Positions 51,846 through 62,800 of a DNA stretch of 64,000 nucleotides are shown here, one piece after another (within the stretch, counting starts at the first letter, position 1; each line of letters begins with the position of its first letter). Under the pieces are notes generated by a model, which did no database searches, had not been told where the DNA came from, and saw nothing but the letters and a program-made list of their open reading frames with translations. The position numbers and the translations under genes were made by a program. Source of the stretch: Piromyces finnis (lineage: Eukaryota > Neocallimastigomycota > Neocallimastigomycetes > Neocallimastigales > Neocallimastigaceae); contig MCFH01000084.1 of the NCBI GenBank assembly GCA_002104945.1, positions 95,191 through 159,190 on the forward strand, read 5' to 3'.

Positions 51846-52930
51846 GTTTATTGCTTGAAAATTTCTAAATAATTAATAAATAAAAATAAAAAGACTGAAA
51901 ACGAAAAGATATAATGTTAAGATTAATGTATAATATATTATATAATATTTATATTTATAATTAAGGATTGATGAATTTGCTGATAGAGAGACAAAATATT
52001 AATTTTCAACTCTTTTTTTTTATATATATACTTAAAGAACAAGATTAAATTTAAATAAGCAACAAAAAACATTATTTTGAGAGATGAAAAAAGTTTTCAA
52101 TATTATAAATAAATGAAAATGCTGAAATAATTATCGTTTTTAGAATTTTTAAATTGATTTTCTATTCCTTAATAAATATTACATTTTTTTTTTTCTTAAA
52201 AAAAGGAAATTATTTTTTTAATTTTATTTTTTTATTTTATTTTATTTTTTTTTTAATTCATATTAATATACATATTTATTTATCTTATTAAAATTACTTA
52301 TTAGTATTAAATTAATTTATTTTTGATGTTATTTTAAAGTTATTAATTTTAAATAGCCATTATTATGTATATTTTAAAAGCCTAATTCTAAAATATCAAA
52401 AATTGATATTACTTTTTTTTGCTAATGTTATAATAAGTACATTTCAATTAACATCCATGTTATTATATAATTTGTTAAAAAAATATCTTAAATTCCTTAA
52501 AAAGACAAAATCTTCATACTACTATGTGCTATATTTATCTATTTAATAAACATGTGTATAAAAAATACAAATTTATAAAAATATATTATGCATTTTTGTA
52601 GTTTTTAAATATTTTGTTTTTTATTTTAGGACCTGATATTTTTATATTTTATATTTTTTATAAATCTTATTTTTTAATTAGGTTACACAAAATATTTTAC
52701 AATATCTTTACTTTTATTTACTATTACTACTTTGGCTGATTCTACTTGTGATCCAGTATGTTTTAGTATTTATAAAAATGGTTTTATGTATCTTACATGG
52801 ATCACATGCCTAATGATGTTGTTGTTAATTACTATCAAATATATGATTATAAGTTTATTGCTAATGATATTATTATTGTTTATTAGGTTAATGGTACCGA
52901 TAATTGAGTTGGATTTAAAACAAAAAAGGA
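49329..52930. other. AT-rich intergenic region
   Basis: About 3.6 kb without a supported gene. Low-complexity tracts include the (ATAA)n below and long T-runs around 52180-52260. Confidence 0.6.
51797..51844. repeat. (ATAA)12 microsatellite
   Basis: Perfect tetranucleotide run of 48 bp. Confidence 0.95.
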
Positions 52931-55154
52931 AAAAACTAGAAGATGTACTAGTGATTTATGTAAACAACCTTTGGAATCGAGCACATACAGATATAAAATG
53001 TTGGGTCTACATAACTAGAGGATCTAATAAAATTGATAGGGTTAATAATAATAGTTGCACACTTATTTATTCCAAAGGGCATTTCATTTAAATTAGCCCA
53101 ATCAAGGACTAGATTAAGCATTTTTTGAAGGTTTTTCTTGCTAGGCGCATTCAGAACAATGCTATCGGCGAAAAGGCCACCACAGCAACGTTTATTTCCT
53201 AAGCTAACACCAAGCCTTTCACATTTATTTAAAATATCATTGATGAAGAGATTAAATAGAATAGGAGAAAGAGGACATCCTTATCTTACACCACGGTGGA
53301 TAGGGAATTCATTGACAGAACAGTATTTCTAATTTCCTCAATAGAGATGAGATCATTAATATCCCATGCTATTTGATTGATATGATTGAATTGGAAGGCT
53401 CTTTCTCAGTAACCACGATTTAAGCTGTGATTTGTAACATCAGATGCAAGATTTTCATAATGTTCAGCCTAACGTTTTAATTGTTCTTGAGGAGTAAATA
53501 AATCCTTGCCATTCTTGTCCTTATGAGTTGAAACATGAGAGGATGAATAACTTGGTTTGGCAAGTTTTTTAAGGCCTTTCCAACCTTGTCTAAAGCTTTT
53601 ATCAATAAAATGTTTACCGATAGAAACAATATTAGCTTTATAGAGATTGGATCTGAATTTACTCTTAACCTTTTTGATGGTGTTACATAGATTTTGGCAT
53701 ATGGAGAACTGGTTAAGATAATTATCCATGTCAGCGCAATCTGAAAGGGGCTTAATATTTTTTTAAGCCAGATGTTTTTCATGTGATAAGTTTTTGATGT
53801 ATTGAGGACAATGGAATACTGGACCTTTTAAATCTGCAGGCACAATGGCTTTTATATCTTTACCTATAGTTTTGGAAGTATCAAAATATTTTGAAACCAT
53901 ATCGTCAGCCGATAGGCTATCTCAATTAGCTTCAAGCTCAGAAGCTAGAACAGCAAAACGATTACTAGTAAGAATGTCAGAACACTTTGTGTTACAGATA
54001 TGACTTGACCATTTAAAGGTCTTCTTAGACTTTTTGAAACCATCAGAAGAGTCTTTTTTACAAGATATAAGGATCGGTTTGTGATCAGAAACATCGGGAA
54101 AAACTTCGCAAACTGAAGATTTGTTTATGTGTTCTGTCATAGCTTTGTTGTATATAATATGGTCAATGCATGAATATTTAAATCTTTTTTCCCAGGTAAA
54201 ATTATTACCAGTTAACTCAGCCATAGTCCAATCCGGGAAGTGTTGTGATATATAAGATCTGATTTTAATAGCTGACATATTAAAGTCTCCCACAAGGATA
54301 GCTGGGTGGTTGAATTTGTTATGCGTTGTTAACCACTTATCAAGTTCATCAAAGGCAATTAATCTAGCATCCGGCCATCTAGTTTACGGGAAGTAAATAT
54401 TACCGATGGTACATCTCTGGTTCCAAAATGACAATATTGTAACTGAAATGATGTACTTATATAGAAGAGGTTCAGGAGTAAAGGAACAAGAGTTATGAAC
54501 ACCAATGTAAAGTCCTCTCATACCTGGAACTTTAAGATTAGCACGTCTGTGTACTGGTTTATAGTTCGGTAGGCATGGGGAGGAAATTGCATTACCACAG
54601 AGGAATTGGCTGTTACCTACTTCTTGAAGACAGACACATACAGGTTTGAAAACAGAGATGAAGTATAAAACACCGTCCTTTTTCTCAGGGTTCCAACCAT
54701 TGATGTTCCAACAAGTACATAAGTTGAAAAAGGAAGCATTAGAACTTAAGTAACTAAAATAGAAATCGTCAGAGAGTGGACCAGTAGTAGATTTGATAGA
54801 TCATTTGTTTTTGTATGATCTATTGTTTTTGAGCTTATCAATGAATTTCCAAGATATTTTACTAGAGATAGGGAGTTTATTAGAATGTGAGTGTATAAGT
54901 AACATGACTTTAAGCGGATATTTTCCATTGACTTTTAGAATGAAATAAGTACCGAGTGATTGTGAATATTTCTTGGTAAGGGATTGAAGAATATCATTGA
55001 AAGGTTGAATGTCCTTTAAAAGAAATTCCATTAGTCGTTGTTTGGACCATGAACTAAGATCATGGATAAAAATTAGATATGATTTATTGGAGTTAGATCC
55101 GAAGAAACGAAGACCACGACGTAAGGTAGGTACAGTTTAATTGGTATTTTTCAT
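52931..55154 (-). pseudogene. Family B LINE ORF, inactivated
   Basis: Degenerate relative of the family A protein on the minus strand. The ATG at 55152-55154 is followed by a stop after five codons, but the N-terminal region (LRRGLRFFG..., SSWSKQRLMEFLLKDIQPF) still parallels family A residues 10-60. Endonuclease motifs VGDFNM, CIDHIIYN and VSDHKP survive near 54120-54300. At about 53330 the RT is joined directly to the pre-RT linker, removing the finger motifs. The remaining palm has R*GCPLSPILFNLFINDI with a stop, and the catalytic FADD has become FADS. Similarity fades after DPTFYI at about 52950. The element is catalytically dead by several independent lesions. Confidence 0.85.
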
Positions 55155-56433
55155 TTTGAAAGAACTTATTATGACAATAGATATTAATAAATTGAAGAAT
55201 TGAATATATTGATATAGATAAGATAAAGAAATAAAATATTTAGTAGAATATAAATAATATTAGTAAAGACGGATATATTATATAGCTAGTGGATTATTTG
55301 TCAAACAATATTTTAAATTTTATAACTGGAAAAGTGGCTAAGTTGTTGACAAACTTATTTCTAACTCTACTGAAGACTTTAAACGGGAAAATAAATTTTA
55401 AATATCTATCACTTTGGATTTCTGTATTATAACTGGATTTTGAAAGCTCTTTATATTTATAAGATTTGTATAATTTATTGGATGATTATTGTATTGTGTT
55501 GATTCTGATTGTTGAATTTGAACATTCATTTAGGTTGTTTATGTTGTAAGGTAGAGAGATAAGAGTGAAAAGTTGTTATATCAAAAATAATGGAAAAAAG
55601 TTGAAGAATTTTGGGTAAACATAATAAATTTTTTTTTTTTTTTTTTTTTAAAGATAAAATTGAAACAAGAGTAGTATTTATAATATAAAAATAGAATACT
55701 CGATTTTCCAGGTTAGAAGCTTTGATAATAAAAATGTTAAAAAAAAGGTGTTAATACTTACCATAATAGTCCATAATAAACCTAATAAAGTTATACAAAT
55801 ATAGAAATATACATATAATATAAAGTATAAAAAATATATATATAAAAAAGAGATAGAAAAAGTATACAAAAGAATGTTAGTAGGAAAGTGATTCTTTGGA
55901 AAATCTAGAGTTTCAAAAAATAAGAAATAAAAAAGATATTACTAGAATCATATAAAATCATAAAGGAAAAATAAAAAAGCCGCGCCCCTCGAAAAAATAA
56001 AAATAGAAATAGAAAAAATAAAAAGATTAAATATGATTATAGTAATGAAAGCCGCACCCCACAACGAAACTCAAGAATAAATGAGAGGAATAACAAACTA
56101 ACTGAAAAAACAAAACTATCTGACTAATCAACATATAGAGAATAAAAAAGGAATAAAAGAACAAAGAGAATAAGTAGTAAACTGGGGTAACAAATTATCG
56201 ATGAAAGCTAAAATAAAAATGAAATCAAGAAATATTCAAAATCAGTATTTAATACTACCGAATCAAACAATTTAAAGTTTAAAATAATATGTTATAAAAG
56301 CTGTTAAAGCAACTACTATCTAAAATAAGTTGAAGGTGTAAGGGATATATGATATAACAACTAACACTCAAATTATCGACTCTATTTGCCCAGTACCATG
56401 AGCTTAGTCCTAATAATATTTCCAAATAAAGAC
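55155..56433 (-). mobile_element. Probable leader of the family B LINE
   Basis: Lies directly upstream of the family B start codon. At its far end (about 56391-56415) it shares CAGTACCATGAGCTTAGTCC and TAATAAT with the family A leader, so it is most simply the family B leader. It contains a 20+ T run (about 55628-55649), which may instead be the tail of another insertion, and two G/C-rich words AAAGCCGCRCCCC (about 55978 and 56051) unusual for this AT-rich DNA. It is interrupted by copy 8. Confidence 0.55.
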
Positions 56434-56692
56434 TTTTTTTTTTTTTTTAATGGCATCAAATATTTTAAACTTTATTATTAATTTAATTAAAATTATAATA
56501 CTAGTAATAAAAAAATTAAAAATAAAAATAAAAAATAAAAAAAAAAATATGTTTAAATAAACACAAATGAATAAAAATTGGGTATAATGTATTCTAGTAA
56601 TTTTAATTAAAGTAAGAAAGCCACTATCATACTAAAGTATAATAATTGTATTTGACTTCCAATGGGACACCGAGCCAAAGATCAAAATTTTG

Positions 56693-58919
56693 TCATGGAA
56701 CAAAATTATGATCTCCATTGGTTGCGCTGGCCCTCCTGGCCTGTCTTACTGTTTCTTCAGCATTGACGCTCTTGGATGTTGCTTCAAACCTTTTGAACAT
56801 TGACCATTGCTGGCCAATAGCAAAAGGCATGATTTTGGTTAGAAGTTCCGCGGTTACCGTCAAGAATGGTGTTCCTTCATTAGTACCAGATTGAATCTGA
56901 CGCTTACAAAGTTCTTTCCATTCCCTTGAATTGTAATTAATATTGTTAAAACTTCTTCCCCCAAGAAGGAATTTAAATATTTTACTGCACACACTAGAAT
57001 AATCATACACATTAATATTCACCGGATTATTAGAACTATTACTATCATTAACTAAATTACTATCTAAATTAGAATTATTATCTTCACTATTGCTATCATT
57101 ACTAATATTATTATTTCTATTACTACTATTGTTATTATTACTATTGTTACTATTACTATTGTTATTATTACTATTGTTACTATTACTATTGTTATTATTA
57201 CTATTGTTACTATTACTATTACTGTTATTGCTATCTCTTATACAACTTCATTTTGATTTTTTGGAGATTAAAAATTTGTTGTGAAATATGAAATGAAGAC
57301 TTTATAACATTATTTGCTGAGGTAATACTGAGCTCGTCTGCAATTGAAAAAGCAGTTGAAGTAAACTCTTTGGAAAGTTCATCTGTAGAAACATTAGGAT
57401 CGTTGGATTTTGCTGAAAGTATTTGGAATTTATTATGACTGAGAATAGATTCCTTTTCCTCAATACATTTTAATCTATTCTATTTCAGAATTTTCTTAGG
57501 AACATTAAAGTCATTAGAAAAATCTTCCATAGGAATAATTTTACCATTAATAAGAAGTGGCTTATGGTCTGATACAGGATAAAAATTATTTATAAATGAT
57601 CCTGAGTGAATAAGATCTTTCATCTTCGAATTGATAAGAGCATGGTCAATGTCGGAAGATTGATCACCTCGAGTCCAAGAGATAGTAGACCCTCTAAGCG
57701 GAAGAATTTCCCAATCTCCTAATCCATTAGTTGATAACCAGTTGGATAATTTTACTTTAGACATATTAAAATCACCAACAAGAATCGATGGATGGGATGA
57801 ATGAGTTTGTAACCACAAGCGAACTTCTAACTTTGCATGATCAACATAGATGTTGTGATGACTATGAGGCATATAAACATTTCCAATCGAGCATTTGAAT
57901 CTATTCCAGAGACTAAAAGTATAAATAGAAATAATATACTTTCCAGAGAAGTTTTCAAGTGAGGTTTGACACAAATTGTGAAAACCTAAATATAAACCTC
58001 TCATTCCCGGAACTGATTCATCAGCTTTCTTGAAAAAGTGTCTATAGTTTCGCAAAGTAACATGACAAGGATAATCTGTATTCGAACCAGAACCATTACC
58101 AGTTTCTTGGAAACATAAAAATAATGGTTTGAAAATAGCTGTGAAATAGCTAATACTATCTCTCTTTTCGTGATTCCACCCATTGGTATTCCAACTAAGA
58201 CAAAAAGAAAAGTTATCAGGCTTGTTGGATGAGGAAGAATCGTTGCTATTATAATTATTATTAAAGTCATCGTTATTAATGGACGATGCATCAGAGGAAT
58301 AAGTAGAACTATTACTAGATGGCTGTGAAACTGAAGAACTATCAACTATTGAACTGTTATCAGAGTTGATAGAACTATTAGAATTAATTGTTGAATGTTG
58401 AGATTGAAATTGTGTTTGCTGTAGATCTGGAATATTTTCATGATGGAAAACTTGTTGAAGATCCTGTTGAAGATCTTATTGAAGATCGGATTGTTGATGA
58501 GATTGTTGAACTGATTGTTGAAATGATTGTTGAATAGAATGTTGATGTTTATTAGAAACTAAAATTTTACGTTTGAGAGTGGAAAAAGTATATTTGTGAT
58601 TCCTTCTACTACGAGCTGAAAAGGAAATTGAGGTAACTGAAAGTTTCTTCTTTAATATGTGTAAGATTTTAATACAATCTTTCGATGAACCATGAACCTT
58701 GACTAAGAAAAAGTGATCATTGAAAGTCTGAAAATATTTAACACTAATAACTGAATTAAATTTATCTTCTAGAATAACCTCGAGTTTTTCCCATAGCATA
58801 TTTACTGACCATGATCGAATACCACGGATAAAGAAGGAGCGAATATCATCTAAGGGGATACCATAAGACCGGGTACCACGTCTGATATAATTCTTATCTT
58901 TAATATAAAGGACTGACAT
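56693..58919 (-). pseudogene. LINE ORF of copy 8, disrupted
   Basis: Starts with the normal ATG (58919) and reads 147 codons to a nonsense codon in the Gln-rich region (CAA to TAA, 58476-58478). Endonuclease codons follow in a separate open stretch (57480-58055), ended by TGG to TAG at 57480-57482. The 2.3-kb deletion then joins the basic linker to the Asn/Ser tract. The same TGG to TAG change is present in copy 9 at 63151-63153, so both descend from an already mutated source. Confidence 0.92.
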
Positions 58920-59487
58920 GATAATTAATTCTAATTAAAAAATATTGAATATAAAATAAATACTAATAAAAATTACAAATATAACGTATATGGAAAAAAA
59001 TCTGTCTCTCTCTCTCTTCTTAAAAGTACTGGATAGTACAAAAATTGTTACGATGCTTTGTTTAAAGTTTCTTTTTTTTTTGAATTCTAGTTGTAAATTT
59101 TCTTTAAAAATTCTAGTTTTGGTTTGTTGTTAGTAAATTCGATTCGCTTTTTGACACTAAAATTGTTTGACTTTACTTTTCATTAAATATTTAAATTGGT
59201 AAAAAATTTGAATCAAGAATGTCGACACCAGAAAGCTTGTGAATAGTATTTTTACATGATGTAGAGTGAATCAGTCTCTTACAAGAAACAATACAACAAT
59301 AGCTACATGAATATAAAAATACAATGCAAATGCTAAAGTTGACTACATTGGATTCTTACAAGAGAAGAGTAGTACTGAATATCAAACATTCAACTTATTC
59401 ATCAAATACTTAAATTCGATGAATAAAATGTTTTTTAATCGCTCAGTACCATGAGCTTAGTCCTAATAATTTTCCCTTAAAGACTAA

Positions 59488-59799
59488 CCAAGCATCCATT
59501 GCGCAATGCTTGGATTTAATTCTTTCTACTCTCTCAGTACCATGAGCATGAGTAGACCCCCTTGATAAACTCCATTATTAAATAAATGAAGGCACGTTCC
59601 TAAGAGGGCACCAAGCATCCATTGCGCAATACTTGGATTTAATTCTTTCTACTCTCTCAGTACCATGAGCATGAGTAGACCCCCTTGATAAACTCCATTA
59701 ATAAATAAATGAAGGCACGTTCCTAAGAGGGCACCAAGCATCCATTGCGCAATGCTTGGATTTAATTCTTTCTACTCTCTCAGTACCATGAGCATGAGT

Positions 59800-59802
<3 letters not shown>
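59488..59802 (-). repeat. Leader monomers of copy 8 (about 2.6 units)
   Basis: CCAAGCATCC recurs at 59488, 59611 and 59734: an exact 123-bp period. The array ends where copy 9 is inserted. Confidence 0.92.
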
Positions 59803-59840
<38 letters not shown>

Positions 59841-62800
59841 GGCATCAAATATTTTAAACTTTATTATTAATTTAATTAAAATTATAATACATGAAATATA
59901 AAAATTAAAATAAAATAAAAATAAAAAAAAATATGTTTAAATAAACACAAATGAATAAAAATTGGGTATAATGTATTCTAGTAATTTTAATTAAAGTAAG
60001 AAAGCCACTATCATACTAAAGTATAATAATTGTATTTGACTTCCAATGGGACACCGAGCCAAAGATCAAAATTTTGTCATGGAACAAAATTATGATCTCC
60101 ATTGGTTGCGCTGGCCCTCCTGGCCTGTCTTACTGTTTCTTCAGCATTGACGCTCTTGGATGTTGCTTCAAACCTTTTGAACATTGACCATTGCTGGCCA
60201 ATAGCAAAAGGCATGATTTTGGTTAGAAGTTCCGCGGTTACCGTCAAGAATGGTGTTCCTTCATTAGTACCAGATTGAATCTGACGCTTACAAAGTTCTT
60301 TCCATTCCCTTGAATTGTAATTGATATTGTTAAAACTTCTTCCCCCAAGAAGGAATTTAAATATTTTACTGCACACACTAGAATAATCATACACATTAAT
60401 ATTCACCGGATTATTAGAACTAATACTGTCATTAACTAAATTACTATCTAAATTAGAATTATTATCTTCACTATTGCTATCATTACTAATATTATTATTT
60501 CTATTACTACTATTGTTATTATTACTATTGTTACTATTACTATTGTTATTATTACTATTGTTACTATTACTATTAATATTATTACTATCTCTACTGATAT
60601 TATCAATTTCATTATTATTGATAGGACTATTGGAATTACGTTGACTGAAAAAATTTAATAGCTGGACTATGGAATCATAATGTTTAATACGGATATCTCT
60701 AAATGTTGGACAATCTAATAACCAATGTTTAATACTTTGATCTCCACACTTGCAACATGGACAGTAGTTAGGACAAACTGGATCAACAAATTTGGCAGCT
60801 TTGGCAACTCTAGCTTCCAACTTGTATCCGCTTCTTGCTTTCAATAGCCAGTAGAAGCCATAGGCAAACTCTGGGTACTCATAACATAATTTAATAAAAT
60901 CTTTAGTATCAATAAACTTATTATCATCATAATATTGCGCTTTGATTGAATTCCCTTTGAGATCTTTCCAATAAAAGTTTTTAACTGCTTTAACATCTCC
61001 ATGTTTCTTTAGTTTTTTATCAAGTGTCCTACTTGATTTGCACCACGTGTATTTTCTAAATTTAGGAATGTAATTGACAAGGTATGAGATAATACAATTT
61101 GAGTTTTTCCATTTGTTAAAACATCTAACCTGAGCTAATGCACATTTGGCTGACAATGGAGGAATATTCAAATCTTTTGAAATAGAGTATAAAGATATAA
61201 ACGATACAGCTTTATGAACTCCGGCAACCCATCGTATTCCTTTGTTAACATGCTTCTGTGCAATTCTAGACCTGGCTTTGTTGGATCCAAGTAATGGTGC
61301 AAAGTATGAAACTCTGCTAATCACTTGTGAGTTAAGTACTAGCTTTTTGAAGGGAATAGGAATATTAGGATTTCTTAAGAATTTACTGACTGAAAAAAGC
61401 CCTTTCAAAACCTTGTTATTAAGAGCTTTAATAACTGGTTTAAGGGACAGATTCTTATCAAATGGAACACCAAGATAAGTATAACAATCAGTAGTTGGAA
61501 TGGGTTGTCCTGCTAAGTAAAATGTTGGATCTCTCTTGTTCTGATTTTCTATTGATTCAGGACGAATCACCATCGTTGAACACTTCTGGATACCAAATTC
61601 CATTTCATTATACAAGGCCCATTCATTAACTCTTCTAAGCATCTTTTTTAAGCATCCTCTTGTTGGAGCACAAATAACTATATCATCTGCAAAAAGTCCA
61701 CCACAGCATCGAGTGTCACCTAAACTGACTCCTAGATCTTCGCACTCTCTAAATATATCATTAATAAAGAGATTAAAGAGAATAGGAGAAAGAGGGCAAC
61801 CTTGACGGACTCCTTTCTTCACATCAAAAGATTTCGAGAATTGTCCATCTAATTTGACATTAGCCTTAGATGTTAAATATAAATTTTTGATGAATTGTAA
61901 ACTCTTACCTCGGATTCCTAAACAATCTAATTTATGGAGAATATTACCGATTGGGACTGAATCGTATGCTTTCCTGAGATCTAAAAAGGCCAAATATGTC
62001 TCTTTATTATCTAATTGACGTCTACGGCATATTTCTTGGATTGAAATGAAAAGACTGATACTTTCTTCCTTTTTTCGAAAACCAAATTGTTCAGGTCTAA
62101 TGAAATTATTCTTTAGACCATATTCTGAGATTCTAGTGGTGACAATTTTGGAAATCAACTTAATACCATTATTGATAAGTGATATACCTCGATAGTTATC
62201 ACAATCTGTCAAATCTCCCTTCTTAGGAATAGAAACAATACTGGATTCATTCCATGAGTTGGGGAAGTCTCCATCCCAAATACGGTTGAATAATTTAAGA
62301 ATAAAATTTAAACCATAAGCATCATTATCTGAAGTGGTATTACCGGAAGAATTATTATCTGTAGCATTATTAGAATCATTACTTGATGGAATTAATGCTT
62401 TGTAAAATTCAATTGGAATACCATCCGGACCTGATGCTTTATAATTCGGAGTAGAGAGGATAGCTGACTTGACTTCATCAATACTAATATCTTGGTTGAT
62501 ATCCCATTCATCAAGCATAGGGAGTGAAAAACGTTTATTCGTTGGTTCTTCATACCAATGCTCCAAATCAAGACTTACACCACTTGGATCTGATGCAAGC
62601 TTTTCGAAATGATCATGCCACACATCTAGTTGTTCTTCCGTAGCAACAACTAATTCTCCATTTTTATTTTTAATTGGTTGAGCAATAAAGAAAGAATCTT
62701 TTCCAATTTTTGCAGTTTTCTTGATCCATTTCCAGGCCTTCTTAGGATTATGACTCTTCATATACTCACATCCTGTTTTAATCCAATGAAGATATTCTTG

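Larger units (their letters stand above)
56434..59802 (-). mobile_element. Family A LINE copy 8, internally deleted, leader intron absent
   Basis: Short tail (15 T), 3' UTR (first T-run followed by AATGGCATC instead of AACGGCATC), C-terminal coding region, then a junction at about 57234-57240 that removes about 2.3 kb (most of the RT) between two ATCTCT words. The endonuclease half, leader and about 2.6 monomers follow. The leader lacks the 79-nt GT-AG segment at about 59375. Copy 9 is inserted in its third monomer at AGCATGAGTAGA. It is inserted in the family B leader at AAATAAAGAC. Confidence 0.92.

Noticed and set aside
52732-53091. 119-codon plus-strand ORF with a signal-peptide-like start
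   Set aside because: Its second half is antisense to recognisable family B LINE coding sequence (NEMPFGINKCATIIINP...DPTFY), so the frame is accidental; the first half is plain AT-rich sequence.
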